A stretch of DNA of 64,000 nt from Flavobacterium gillisiae (lineage in GTDB: Bacteria > Bacteroidota > Bacteroidia > Flavobacteriales > Flavobacteriaceae), in the NCBI RefSeq assembly GCF_900107635.1, contig NZ_FNRD01000001.1, positions 727,728 through 791,727 of the forward strand, given 5' to 3'. The notes beneath the pieces are model-generated. The model worked only from the letters and a program-made list of their open reading frames with translations, ran no database searches and was not told the origin of the DNA. The translations under genes were made by a program, and so were the position numbers. Shown here one piece after another: positions 44,925-54,276 of the stretch (positions are counted from its first letter, which is position 1; the number at the start of each line of letters is the position of its first letter).

Positions 44925-46829
44925 ATGGAACAGAAGAAATTTGACCCGAATTCGATAATTGGTTTTGTATTGATTTTTGGGATATTACTTTGGATAATGT
45001 ATCAAAATCAACCAGATCCTAAAGTAATTGCAGCTGAAAAAGCGCAAAAGGAGTTGGTGATTAAGGAAGCTAAAGCTAAAGAATTAAACGATAAAGTGGT
45101 TGCCGAAGCTACAGTTGCTGTTGCTGCCACCGGCGATTCTACGCAATTAGCAAGTTTGGAGAAAAAGCTTGGAAATTTTGCTTATTCTGCTGCATTACCG
45201 TCGGCTAAAGGAGGTGTTACTACTATTGAAAATGAATTAGTTACGCTAAAAATTGCTAATAAAGGGGGGTATATTGTAGAAGCTACTTTAAAAAACTTTG
45301 AAAGATTTAAAAAAGGATCTGGAGAATTAGTAAAATTAGTAAAAGATAATAATGCTAGTTTAAACATTCAGTTGTTTACAAGTGATAATCATACGTTAAA
45401 TACAAAAGACCTCTATTTTGAACCTACATTGACAAAAAATGGTGAAGACCAAATTTTATCGATGCGTTTAAAAGCGGGTGCTAATGAATATCTAGAGTAT
45501 AAATATGTGCTAAAGGCAGATGATTATATGTTAGACTTCGATATTCAGTCACAAGGATTGAATAAAGTATTGAATACATCTAAGCCATTAAACCTAGAAT
45601 GGGATTTAAAAACCTATACTAATGAAAAAAGTATTAGTTATGAAAACCGTTATTCGGAGTTGTATTACGAGCACGAAGAAGGAAAGAGTAACTACTTAGG
45701 ATTAGGAAGTCAAGAAGATGATGTTGTTCAAGATGTTTCTTATGTAGCATACAAACAACACTTTTTTACTTCGATTTTGTTATCAAGTACTCCTTTTGAA
45801 AAAGCAGAATTACATTCTACTAATTTAGTGAAAGATGATAAAGTAGATACAACTTTTACAAAACAATTTAAGGCAGTTGTTCCATTAGCATTTAAAAATG
45901 GAGAAATTGATCAAAAAATGAATTGGTACTACGGACCAACTGATTACACTTTGTTAAAATCGTATGACAAAAACTTAGAAGATATTGTTGCTTTGGGTTG
46001 GGGGATTTTTGGTTGGATTAACCGTCATGCATTCATTCCTATGTATGGTTTCTTAAGTTTGTTTATTCAACACGGTTGGGCTATTATATTGTTTACAGTG
46101 TTAGTTAAATTAGCGATGTCACCTATCACATACAAATCATTTTTGTCACAGGCAAAAATGAAAGTATTGAGACCTGAAATTAATGAACTTGGGGAAAAAT
46201 TCAAAAAAGACCCAATGAAAAAGCAACAGGAAACAATGAAGCTTTATAATAAAGCAGGTGTGAATCCTATGGCTGGTTGTATTCCAGGACTGATGCAAGC
46301 GCCTATATTTTATGCTTTGTTTCAATTCTTTCCTTCTGCAATAAGTTTGAGGCAAAAAGGATTCCTTTGGGCAGATGATTTATCCTCTTTTGACTCTATT
46401 TATGAGTTGCCATTTCATATTCCAGCATACGGAAGTCATATTAGTTTGTTTCCAATTCTAGCCTCTATAGCTATTTTCTTTTATATGAAAATGACTACTG
46501 GAGATCAACAAATGGCTGCTCCTACACAGGAAGGGATGCCTGATATGGCTAAAATGATGAAAATAATGATTTATGTTTCGCCATTAATGATGTTATTCTT
46601 CTTTAATAGTTATGCTTCGGGATTGAGTTTGTATTATTTTGTTTCGAATACAATTACAATAGGAATCATGCTTGTGATTAAGAATTATATCATCGATAGT
46701 GATAAGATTCATGCTCAAATTCAAGAGAACAAGAAAAAAGAGCCTAAGAAACAAGGTAAGTTCCAACGTAAACTTCAAGAAGTTATGGAACAAGCTGAGG
46801 CTCAAAAAGCGAAAGACCAAAAGAAATAG
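44925..46829 (+). CDS. yidC: Membrane protein insertase YidC
   Basis: A 634-residue inner-membrane insertase. The N-terminal helix (~9-25) is followed by a large periplasmic beta domain (~60-340). The core (~365-590) has HGWAIILFTVLVKLAMSPITYKSFLSQAKM, GVNPMAGCIPGLMQAPIFYALFQFF and PLMMLFFFNSYASGLSLYYFVSN, the standard YidC helices with the conserved KLAMSPIT start. It ends in a Lys-rich tail (EPKKQGKFQRKLQEVMEQAEAQK) that can contact ribosomes. Length fits Bacteroidota YidC. It works alone or with SecYEG. Confidence 0.95.
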   Translation: MEQKKFDPNSIIGFVLIFGILLWIMYQNQPDPKVIAAEKAQKELVIKEAKAKELNDKVVAEATVAVAATGDSTQLASLEKKLGNFAYSAALPSAKGGVTTIENELVTLKIANKGGYIVEATLKNFERFKKGSGELVKLVKDNNASLNIQLFTSDNHTLNTKDLYFEPTLTKNGEDQILSMRLKAGANEYLEYKYVLKADDYMLDFDIQSQGLNKVLNTSKPLNLEWDLKTYTNEKSISYENRYSELYYEHEEGKSNYLGLGSQEDDVVQDVSYVAYKQHFFTSILLSSTPFEKAELHSTNLVKDDKVDTTFTKQFKAVVPLAFKNGEIDQKMNWYYGPTDYTLLKSYDKNLEDIVALGWGIFGWINRHAFIPMYGFLSLFIQHGWAIILFTVLVKLAMSPITYKSFLSQAKMKVLRPEINELGEKFKKDPMKKQQETMKLYNKAGVNPMAGCIPGLMQAPIFYALFQFFPSAISLRQKGFLWADDLSSFDSIYELPFHIPAYGSHISLFPILASIAIFFYMKMTTGDQQMAAPTQEGMPDMAKMMKIMIYVSPLMMLFFFNSYASGLSLYYFVSNTITIGIMLVIKNYIIDSDKIHAQIQENKKKEPKKQGKFQRKLQEVMEQAEAQKAKDQKK

Positions 46830-46844
46830 TAATTTCTAGTTCAT

Positions 46845-46876
46845 AAAAAAAGCTCCCAATTTTGGGAGCTTTTTTG
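46845..46876 (+). terminator. Rho-independent terminator
   Basis: AAAAAAGCTCCCAA and TTGGGAGCTTTTTT (46845-46875) form a 14-bp stem with a two-base loop, ending yidC. Confidence 0.9.
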
Positions 46877-47111
46877 TTTTATAGTGTTCCCTAATCTTTC
46901 TGGTTTAGGTATTGGTAAGTGTTATTCGAAAGTAAAGCTGAATATTAAAGGAATTTGTGGTAAAGAGTTAAAGCGTGGCATAAAGATTGACTTGTTCTGA
47001 ACTTATAATTGACAGTGATAAATTGTGGGATAATAAAAGAAAAAGTAAAAACGTTTAAATATAAAAGCAGTAATTTTGTTTTATAATAATAGCCTTAAAT
47101 CATACAATACA

Positions 47112-47822
47112 ATGAAAGATTATAAATTTTGTCTTCTTCTGTTTTTAATGTTCTCTAGTCACATTATAATTGCTCAGTCAGATTATAATAAGCTTGATGA
47201 AAAAGGAAAAAAAAATGGAGCTTGGAAGGGGTTTTATGTTGATTCTAAAAGACCCAGGTATGAGGGGACTTTCGATCATGGAAAAGAAGTAGGAGTGTTC
47301 AGTTTTTTCGACGATACCAAAGCAAAATCGATAATTGCTACAAGAGAATTTAATATCAAGGACAATTCAGCTTATACTATATTTTATGATCAGGCAAAGA
47401 ATAAGGTAAGTGAGGGTGTTGTTGCCAATAAGTTGTTTGAAGGAGAGTGGAAGTACTATCATCAGGCTGCTAAAAGTGTTATGTCTATCGAAAATTACAA
47501 GAATGGGAAGCTGGAAGGTTTGCGTTTGGTGTATTACCCTAGTGGTAAAATTGCGGAAGAAATCAATTATAAAAATAATGTGAAAGACGGTGTTTACAAA
47601 AGTTTTTCAGAGAATGGAATGGTACTTGAAGAATCGGTTTATAAGAATAATGAATATAATGGATTAGCCATTTTTAGAGATACGCAAGGTAATATAGTTT
47701 CAAAAGGTAAATTTTTGAATGGTAAGAAAGCAGGAATTTGGCAATTTTTTGCAAACGGAAAAATAGTCAAAGAAACTGACATGAGTGCTACTGGGAGTGC
47801 CTCGAAGTCCAAGGGTAATTAA
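47112..47822 (+). CDS. Secreted MORN/YwqK-type repeat protein
   Basis: The start at 47112 gives a signal peptide (MKDYKFCLLLFLMFSSHIIIAQ); an ATG twelve codons earlier is poor. The mature protein is a series of MORN-like units of about 22 residues (KGKKNGAWKGFYVDSKRPRYEG, YKNGKLEGLRLVYYPSGKIAE, YKNNVKDGVYKSFSENGMV, FLNGKKAGIWQFFANGKIV). This architecture is often annotated as YwqK family antitoxin, but there is no toxin gene here and the protein is exported. A TAATTTTG box (47071-47078) lies 33 bases before the ATG. Function unknown. Confidence 0.8.
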   Translation: MKDYKFCLLLFLMFSSHIIIAQSDYNKLDEKGKKNGAWKGFYVDSKRPRYEGTFDHGKEVGVFSFFDDTKAKSIIATREFNIKDNSAYTIFYDQAKNKVSEGVVANKLFEGEWKYYHQAAKSVMSIENYKNGKLEGLRLVYYPSGKIAEEINYKNNVKDGVYKSFSENGMVLEESVYKNNEYNGLAIFRDTQGNIVSKGKFLNGKKAGIWQFFANGKIVKETDMSATGSASKSKGN

Positions 47823-47897
47823 GTGTATCCTTGAACAGCGGTTGTAATAAAAACATTGTAACTTTGCAGTCTTGTAAAAATTAATAAAGAATATAAA

Positions 47898-49085
47898 ATG
47901 AAGCGAGTTGTAGTAGGACTTTCTGGAGGTGTGGATTCAAGTGTTGCCGCATATTTGTTGCAACAACAAGGATATGAAGTGATAGGTCTTTTTATGAAAA
48001 ATTGGCATGACGATTCTGTTACTATATCAAATGATTGTCCTTGGTTAGAAGACAGTAATGATGCATTATTAGTTGCTGAAAAATTGGGGATTCCTTTTCA
48101 AACGGTAGACTTAAGTGAAGAGTATAAAGAGAAAATCGTTGATTACATGTTCAATGAATATGAAAAAGGACGAACTCCAAACCCTGACGTGCTTTGTAAC
48201 CGCGAAATAAAATTTGACGTTTTTATGAAAATTGCTTTAAGCTTGGGCGCAGATTATGTAGCTACAGGTCATTATTGCAAAAAAAGTGAAATCGAAGTTA
48301 ATGGTGAAACGATGTATCAATTACTTGCAGGTGCTGATAATAATAAAGACCAGTCTTATTTTCTTTGTCAATTATCACAAGAACAATTGTCAAAATCTTT
48401 GTTTCCTATAGGTGAGTTAACAAAACCTGAGGTGCGTGAAATTGCTGCTGAAATGGAATTGGTAACTGCCGAAAAGAAAGATTCTCAAGGCTTGTGTTTC
48501 ATAGGTAAAGTGCGTTTACCTGAATTCTTGCAACAAAAATTGCAGCCAAAAGAAGGATCAATTATTCAAATTGAAAAAGACGATGCGGTATATACCATCG
48601 AAGAGCAAGAAGGATTGTCTACTGAAAAAGTATTGGCATTGGCTTCGAATAAAATAGCATATACTCCAGAGATGGGGAAAATAGTAGGGAAACATCAAGG
48701 CGCTCATTATTTCACGATTGGCCAACGAAAAGGACTGAATGTGGGAGGAAATAAAGATCCATTGTTTATTATCGCCACTAATGTAGAGACTAATACAATT
48801 TATACGGGTTTGAGTAGTCAACATCCAGGATTGTTTAGAAAAGGCTTATTTATAGAAAAATCAGAAGTACACTGGATTCGTACGGATATGACTTTGGATA
48901 ATGGCGAAGAAATGGAAGTTATGGCAAGAATACGCTACAGACAACCGTTGCAAGCAGCCACTTTACATCAATTTGAAAACGGAATGTACGTTTCTTTCCG
49001 CGAGCCACAATCAGCTATTACAGAAGGACAGTTTGTTGCCTGGTATATAGAGGATGAATTAGTTGGTTCGGGAGTTATTTCTTAG
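47898..49085 (+). CDS. mnmA: tRNA-specific 2-thiouridylase
   Basis: A 395-residue enzyme that thiolates U34 of tRNA-Glu, -Gln and -Lys. It has the PP-loop [15 protein letters not shown] (~8-22), the catalytic Cys in [12 protein letters not shown] (~102) and the second Cys in [11 protein letters not shown] (~202), followed by the C-terminal beta barrel ([22 protein letters not shown]). Length is typical. A TAACTTTG box (47859-47866) is 31 bases before the ATG. Its tRNA-Glu(UUC) targets are encoded about 13 kb away in this window. Confidence 0.94.
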   Translation: MKRVVVGLSGGVDSSVAAYLLQQQGYEVIGLFMKNWHDDSVTISNDCPWLEDSNDALLVAEKLGIPFQTVDLSEEYKEKIVDYMFNEYEKGRTPNPDVLCNREIKFDVFMKIALSLGADYVATGHYCKKSEIEVNGETMYQLLAGADNNKDQSYFLCQLSQEQLSKSLFPIGELTKPEVREIAAEMELVTAEKKDSQGLCFIGKVRLPEFLQQKLQPKEGSIIQIEKDDAVYTIEEQEGLSTEKVLALASNKIAYTPEMGKIVGKHQGAHYFTIGQRKGLNVGGNKDPLFIIATNVETNTIYTGLSSQHPGLFRKGLFIEKSEVHWIRTDMTLDNGEEMEVMARIRYRQPLQAATLHQFENGMYVSFREPQSAITEGQFVAWYIEDELVGSGVIS

Positions 49086-49199
49086 ATTAGTACTTTATTT
49101 ATAAAATAAATTGCAATATACCTTTTCATTCGACTCATTCATTTTAATTTAGGAGTTGATTATTGGATCGTATCGTTTTGTCGAATGTAAAAGTTGACT

Positions 49200-50813
49200 A
49201 TGAAAAAGTTTTTTCTATTCTTATTATTATCCATTACTACAGTAGCTTTTTCTCAGGAAGATGCATGGGTTTATTTCAATGCCAAATCCAATTCACAGTC
49301 ATATTTTGATTCGCCTTTAAAGATGCTGTCTCAACGAGCTTTGGAAAGAAGAACTAATCAGAATATAGCAATTGACCTTAAAGATGTTCCTATCGATGCC
49401 ACTTATATAAGTCAGGTGAAATCCGTAGCAGGGATTACTGTTATGGCAAAATCAAAATGGATGAATGCGATTCATGTTCGAGGGACTCAAGCCTTGATAA
49501 ATTCTTTAAAAGGATTCGCTTTTGTCGATAAAGTGGATTTCGCTAATAAAACCTTGAATCAAGCAGGTAAAACGGCGAAGGTATTTAAGCAAAAAGAACA
49601 AGGTAGGACAAGAAAGACTAAAATAGACTATTCTTACGGTTCGTCAGATAATCAAATTAGGATGCTTAACGGCGACCTATTGCATAAACAAAATTATACT
49701 GGTACAGGAAAGATTATCGCTATAATGGATGCAGGTTTCTTAGGTGTAAATACAACTCAGCCTTTTCAGAGATTGAGAGATAACAATCAAATTTTGGGAG
49801 GTTATAATTTTGTACTAAGAGACTCAGATGTATACAATTCAGACTCTCACGGGACATCAGTTCTTTCAACAATGGGAGGTTATACCGAGACTAAATTGGT
49901 AGGAACTGCTCCAGATGCTTCTTACTATTTGTTTATTACGGAAGATGTTAGAAGCGAGAGCCCCGTTGAGGAATCACTTTGGGTTGAGGCAGCTGAAAAA
50001 GCAGATAGTTTAGGAGTAGATATTATTAATACGTCTTTGGGTTATTTCGAGTTCGATAATTCCGCTTACAATCATACGTATAATGACATGAATGGAATTA
50101 CAGCTTTTATATCTAGAGGTGCTGAAATTGCTTTTAGTAGAGGAATGATTGTTGTTGCATCTGCAGGAAATGAAGGTGGTAATTCTAACCCTCATATTGG
50201 AGCGCCGGCCGATGCGGTATCTGTACTTGCAATTGGCGCTGTTAATTCATCAGAAACAAGAGCTTCTTTCAGTTCAATTGGGCCATCTTATGACGGAAGA
50301 GTAAAACCGGATGTAATGGCGCAAGGTGTATCCGCAGTTTTATCAAATCAATATGGTGATATTGTAACGGCTAATGGAACTTCTTTTTCGGGCCCTATCA
50401 TGGCTGGCATGGTTGCTTCTTTTTGGCAGGCATTCCCCACGAAAACAAATAAAGAAATCAGAGCGTTAATTATTCAATCTGCCGATAGGTATACTGCGCC
50501 GACAGCTCAATATGGTTACGGTATCCCGGATTTTAGTGCGGCTTTAAAATCAACGCTTTCTTTAAAGAATCTTAACAAAAATTATTTTGTGGCTTATCCA
50601 AATCCAACTTCTGATTATATTTCCGTTCAATTTCCGGAAAGTTTTAATAAAGGAACAGTTGGTTTTTATACCATATTAGGACAGAAAGTTTTAGAACGTC
50701 AAGTAACCAGTCCAGTAGATACTTTTTCATTACAAGCATTAAGCAACGGAATTTATATTTATAAAATTGAATCAGAGGCTTTTTCAAAAAGCGGAAAAAT
50801 AATAAAACAGTAA
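49200..50813 (+). CDS. T9SS-exported subtilisin-like serine protease
   Basis: The start is set at the ATG at 49200 (signal MKKFFLFLLLSITTVAFSQ); an in-frame TTG two codons earlier is not needed. The protein has ~537 residues. After an inhibitor-like pro-region (~20-140), the S8 triad is complete: Asp in IAIMDAGFLG (~177), His in SDSHGTSVLST (~217) and Ser in NGTSFSGPIMAG (~395), with the oxyanion Asn in ASAGNEGG. The last ~70 residues are a T9SS type A sorting domain (YFVAYPNPTSDYISVQF... VYIYKI-like end). It is expected to be secreted and possibly surface-attached, degrading extracellular protein. Confidence 0.9.
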   Translation: MKKFFLFLLLSITTVAFSQEDAWVYFNAKSNSQSYFDSPLKMLSQRALERRTNQNIAIDLKDVPIDATYISQVKSVAGITVMAKSKWMNAIHVRGTQALINSLKGFAFVDKVDFANKTLNQAGKTAKVFKQKEQGRTRKTKIDYSYGSSDNQIRMLNGDLLHKQNYTGTGKIIAIMDAGFLGVNTTQPFQRLRDNNQILGGYNFVLRDSDVYNSDSHGTSVLSTMGGYTETKLVGTAPDASYYLFITEDVRSESPVEESLWVEAAEKADSLGVDIINTSLGYFEFDNSAYNHTYNDMNGITAFISRGAEIAFSRGMIVVASAGNEGGNSNPHIGAPADAVSVLAIGAVNSSETRASFSSIGPSYDGRVKPDVMAQGVSAVLSNQYGDIVTANGTSFSGPIMAGMVASFWQAFPTKTNKEIRALIIQSADRYTAPTAQYGYGIPDFSAALKSTLSLKNLNKNYFVAYPNPTSDYISVQFPESFNKGTVGFYTILGQKVLERQVTSPVDTFSLQALSNGIYIYKIESEAFSKSGKIIKQ

Positions 50814-50828
50814 TCCCCAACCTACTAA

Positions 50829-51773
50829 ATGAATAGAATTACAAAACTTTTTAATATCAAATATCCAATTATCCAAGCAGGAATGATATGGGTAAGTGGG
50901 CATAAACTCGCCAGTGCAGTAAGTAATGCAGGTGGATTAGGATTGATAGGTGCGGGATCGATGTATCCGGAAGTATTGCGTGAGCACATTCAGAAATGTA
51001 AAAAAGAAACCTCGAAACCTTTTGGAGTGAATGTTCCTATGTTGTATCCCAACATTGAAGAAATTATGAAAATTATTGTCGAAGAAGGTGTGAAGATTGT
51101 TTTTACATCGGCAGGAAATCCAAAAACATGGACTCCGTATTTAAAAGAAAACGGTATCACAGTAGTGCATGTGGTGAGTAGTACTGTATTTGCATTAAAA
51201 GCGCAAAATGCGGGTGTTGATGCTATAGTTGCTGAGGGTTTTGAGGCTGGTGGTCATAACGGAAGAGATGAAACTACTACTTTTACACTCATTCCGATGG
51301 TAAAAGAGCAAATAGAAATTCCTGTTATTGCAGCAGGAGGAATTGCAAACGGACGAGGTATGCTTGCCGCAATGGTATTGGGTGCAGATGCTGTTCAGGT
51401 GGGGAGTAGGTTTGCGGCATCGATGGAATCATCGGCACATGAAAATTTTAAGAATACGATTATTGAGACTAAAGAAGGAGATACCCAACTTACATTAAAA
51501 GAGCTGGCTCCTGTTCGACTAATAAAAAATAAATTTTTTCAGGATGTTCAAAATTTATATGAGAAATGTCCAACAAAGGATGAATTAGTAACATTATTAG
51601 GTAGAGCAAGGGCTAAACGAGGGATGTTTGAAGGAGATTTAATTGAAGGAGAGTTGGAGATTGGCCAAATTGCAGGTTTGATACATGAAGTAAAATCGGC
51701 AGAGGGAATCATTTTAGAAATGATGGCAGATTATAATACGGCAAGGAAAGAAGTAGTAGATCTTGATTTTTAA
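50829..51773 (+). CDS. Nitronate monooxygenase / FabK-like FMN enzyme
   Basis: A 314-residue cytoplasmic flavoenzyme of the nitronate monooxygenase family. It starts TKLFNIKYPIIQAGMIWVSG and has the FMN-binding barrel text SNAGGLGLIG, GVNVPMLYP, EGFEAGGHNGRDE (~136, with the family His) and VIAAGGIANGRGM, GADAVQVGSRF (~175-205). The family includes 2-nitropropane dioxygenases and the enoyl-ACP reductase FabK; sequence alone does not separate them. It lies 15 bases after the protease gene and 11 before the next one, so these three are probably co-transcribed. Confidence 0.85.
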   Translation: MNRITKLFNIKYPIIQAGMIWVSGHKLASAVSNAGGLGLIGAGSMYPEVLREHIQKCKKETSKPFGVNVPMLYPNIEEIMKIIVEEGVKIVFTSAGNPKTWTPYLKENGITVVHVVSSTVFALKAQNAGVDAIVAEGFEAGGHNGRDETTTFTLIPMVKEQIEIPVIAAGGIANGRGMLAAMVLGADAVQVGSRFAASMESSAHENFKNTIIETKEGDTQLTLKELAPVRLIKNKFFQDVQNLYEKCPTKDELVTLLGRARAKRGMFEGDLIEGELEIGQIAGLIHEVKSAEGIILEMMADYNTARKEVVDLDF

Positions 51774-51784
51774 TTATTGAAATA

Positions 51785-52195
51785 ATGACCAAAATTAAAT
51801 TATATATAGTGTTGTTATTCTTAGGAATAGGATTGCAGCAGACTTACAGTCAGAATTACAAATTCAAAACTTCTGGCGTGAGTGTTTTGGAAAAAAACGA
51901 AAGAGGGAAATGGGGAAAATGGTCTGACTTACAATTGGTAAATGTTGTAGTTTCTTTGGATACCAATAAAAGTAGAATTGTTATTTACTCCGAAGTTATT
52001 CAGTTGTTTGAAATCGTAGAGTATCAGCCAACGGAGGAAAATGACACAGATGTTGTCTACTCCTTTAGTTGTAAGGATAATAATGGAGATGATTGTACTC
52101 TTTCTATAATAACCAGGAAACACCAGGATAATAGAAAGCAATTGTATATTAATTACGGAAACAGGATTATTGTTTATAATATTTTTAATTTATAG
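51785..52195 (+). CDS. Small secreted protein of unknown function
   Basis: A 136-residue protein with a signal peptide (MTKIKLYIVLLFLGIGLQQTYSQ). The mature ~113 residues are predicted beta-rich, with SDLQLVNVVVSLDTNKSRIVIYSE, a Cys pair around FSCKDNNGDDCTL and a terminal YINYGNRIIVYNI strand. No family recognised. It follows the FMN enzyme by 11 bases and is closed by a strong hairpin. Confidence 0.7.
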   Translation: MTKIKLYIVLLFLGIGLQQTYSQNYKFKTSGVSVLEKNERGKWGKWSDLQLVNVVVSLDTNKSRIVIYSEVIQLFEIVEYQPTEENDTDVVYSFSCKDNNGDDCTLSIITRKHQDNRKQLYINYGNRIIVYNIFNL

Positions 52196-52280
52196 TGTTA
52201 AAGAGATTATAATTGTGGCTGTAGACTATTATGGGTATTTTAAATAAAGTACAACTGCAGCAGCAAAATTTATTAGATAA

Positions 52281-52322
52281 GCGACTGAGAATAGAGGAAA
52301 CTCTATTCTCAGTCGCTTTTTC
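52281..52322 (+). terminator. Perfect 16-bp terminator hairpin
   Basis: GCGACTGAGAATAGAG (52281-52296) pairs perfectly with CTCTATTCTCAGTCGC (52301-52316) around a GAAA loop, followed by a T-run. It is 85 bases after the preceding stop codon. A short frame (41 codons from the ATG at 52231) crosses it, but is probably coincidental. Confidence 0.85.
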
Positions 52323-52344
52323 CGTTCGTAGTTTTTTTACATTA

Positions 52345-52602
52345 CTATTGACTTAGCGTTTTCTTCAGAATGTTGGCAGTACTATTAGTGAAATAGTATT
52401 TTCGGAATTCGAAAAATAAAAATATAAGCTCTATTTTAAAACGAACTTTATGGATTTTTAAATATTGAACGGTATCTATTAAGATTCCTAAACTGAATTC
52501 AAGTTTAGTATGTAAATCTTCAAAAAGAAACCACTTCAATTTTATTGTACTTATAGAAGCATAGAAAGTCATGGAAGAATTGGTCAAGATAATTCCCTTC
52601 AT
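52345..52602 (-). CDS. Doubtful small protein
   Basis: An 85-codon frame without recognised family. It begins MKGIILTNSSMTFYASIS and is rich in Phe, Leu and Lys (FFEFRKYYFTNSTANILKK), which can arise by chance in AT-rich DNA. No ribosome-binding site or promoter was seen. It lies in a 900-base gap after a terminator. Listed for completeness only. Confidence 0.25.
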   Translation of the reverse strand: MKGIILTNSSMTFYASISTIKLKWFLFEDLHTKLEFSLGILIDTVQYLKIHKVRFKIELIFLFFEFRKYYFTNSTANILKKTLSQ

Positions 52603-53104
52603 GGTTGTTTTATTTTAAGAGTCGAGTTGAGATTCTTAAATTCAAGCACGCTTCAGTTTTGCTTCGATTTTAGCGTAAAAGAATGAAATTTTCAAGTCTG
52701 CCGTTTTAGAATTATTGCTAAATACGATTGTTTTTACCACGATTTAAAAACACGTGATTTTATTTTTACCTGTATTTTAGCAGGGTTATTTGTTTTTTTG
52801 GTAGTTTTTTCTTGGTTTTAATTGTAAAAAAGTGTGGTTTTTGCTTAGCTACTATTTAAAAAGTAGGGGTGTGTTGTAGAAAACGGATTATGAATATAAT
52901 ATTTTTATAATAGCAAAAATATGTATTTCTTGTTTTTTGGAAGTGATTTTTTGTAATCGATAATTCTTTCGAAATCAAATCAAAAAGTCATTATATATTT
53001 ATTTAAGTAGAATAAAAGTTAATAAATTCGTCCCAAGAGAAAGCGAAAAACAAGCAGTAAACGAGTAGTAAATAACCAGAATAATAAATAACCAAAACAA
53101 ATTG
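52603..53104. other. 500-bp AT-rich intergenic region
   Basis: No gene or RNA recognised. It should carry the promoter and leader of the porin-like gene. AATAACCAGAATAATAAATAACCA near 53074-53097 contains an imperfect direct repeat of AATAACCA. No TANNTTTG box was found. Confidence 0.45.
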
Positions 53105-54109
53105 ATGATGAAAAAAGTAATTTTAATTTTAGCTTTAGCGCTGACAGGGAACATAGTATTAGCTCAGGATACTCCACTAGAAATTTCAGGTTCTGGAGAT
53201 GTGTACTATAAATATGATTTCGCTAAGAAAGAAAACATAGGAACTAGTTTTGCAACTGATCAAAATTCAGTTTCTTTAGGGATGCTTGATATTACTTTGA
53301 AAAAAACAACAGGTAAAGCATCGTTTGTAGGTGAGGTTTCTTTTGGTCCAAGAGGTCAATATCAGTCAATATTAAATGGAGATGGAGTTGATGAAAATTC
53401 ATTCCACATTCAAAATTTATATGCAACTTATGCTGCTACAGAAAAATTGAGCTTTACAGCTGGTTTCATGGGTACATTTATAGGGTATGAAGTAATTTCT
53501 CCAGTAGCTAACTTTCACTACTCTACGTCATACTTATTTACTAATGGACCATTCCAAAATGCAGGAATTAAAGCAAATTATGCGATTTCTGATAAAGTAG
53601 GTTTGATGGTAGGTGCTTTTAATGACACTTGGAACATGTATAAAGCAGATCCAATTAAAGGTTTAAATGCATTTGGAGCTCAGTTATCTTTTGCCCCAAC
53701 TGAAGGAGTAAATGCTTATCTTAACTTTATGGATGGTTCTGTTAGTGGAACTATTGTTGACTTAACTGCTTCTTTCCAACTTACGGATAAATTCAAACTA
53801 GGTTTAAATGCTGCTGATTTCTCTAATGATGGTAAAGTGGGTTATACAGGTGTAGCTTTGTATCCTGCAGTAGATGTAACGGAGAAATTTAGTTTAGGTT
53901 TACGTGGTGAGTATTTTAAATATAAAGAAGGTTCTGGTGATGATTCAGTAACTGCATTAACATTTTCAGCTAATTTAAAAGCGGGTGGCTTAACTTTTAT
54001 TCCTGAGTTTAGATTAGATAGTGGTTCTGAAGAAATTTTTGAAAAGTCTAGCGGAGCTGCTACGAAGTCTGCATCACAATTTGCTGTAGCAATGGTATAC
54101 GGATTCTAG
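53105..54109 (+). CDS. Outer-membrane porin-like beta barrel (BBP2/OmpL-like)
   Basis: A ~334-residue protein with a signal peptide ending GNIVLAQD. ATGs at 53105 and 53108 are equally likely starts; a TTG in front is not needed. The mature protein alternates hydrophobic and polar residues with a GDVYYKYDFAK opening, VSFGPRGQYQS, FTAGFMGTFIGYEVISP, LFTNGPFQNAGIKANYA strands and a terminal Phe (AMVYGF), as expected of a barrel. It resembles the outer-membrane BBP2 family, often found beside ammonium transporters, but none is adjacent here. Permeation substrate unknown. Confidence 0.8.
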   Translation: MMKKVILILALALTGNIVLAQDTPLEISGSGDVYYKYDFAKKENIGTSFATDQNSVSLGMLDITLKKTTGKASFVGEVSFGPRGQYQSILNGDGVDENSFHIQNLYATYAATEKLSFTAGFMGTFIGYEVISPVANFHYSTSYLFTNGPFQNAGIKANYAISDKVGLMVGAFNDTWNMYKADPIKGLNAFGAQLSFAPTEGVNAYLNFMDGSVSGTIVDLTASFQLTDKFKLGLNAADFSNDGKVGYTGVALYPAVDVTEKFSLGLRGEYFKYKEGSGDDSVTALTFSANLKAGGLTFIPEFRLDSGSEEIFEKSSGAATKSASQFAVAMVYGF

Positions 54110-54131
54110 ATTTATAATTTTTTTTTTTTTG

Positions 54132-54170
54132 ACTGCCAATATACTTTAATGTGTATGTTGGCAGTTTTTT
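54132..54170 (+). terminator. Rho-independent terminator
   Basis: ACTGCCAATATAC (54132-54144) pairs with GTATGTTGGCAGT (54153-54165), with one G-T pair and a T-run, ending the porin-like gene. Confidence 0.85.
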
Positions 54171-54215
54171 ATTGAGCCAACTTAAATAGAGTAGGTATAG
54201 TTGAGATTTTGGTAT

Positions 54216-54254
54216 AAAAAAAAACAGTGCTTTGAGTTGTCAAAGAACTGTTTT
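54216..54254 (-). terminator. Terminator of the amidase gene (minus strand)
   Basis: AAAACAGTGCTTTGA (54221-54235) pairs with TCAAAGAACTGTTTT (54240-54254) with one mismatch. The flanking A-run on the plus strand makes the T-run on the minus strand. Confidence 0.75.
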
Positions 54255-54276
54255 AAGATGTGTTTAGAATATCGTT

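Noticed and set aside
47112..47822. Toxin-antitoxin pair suggested by the YwqK antitoxin label
   Set aside because: The protein has an export signal and there is no adjacent small toxin gene.
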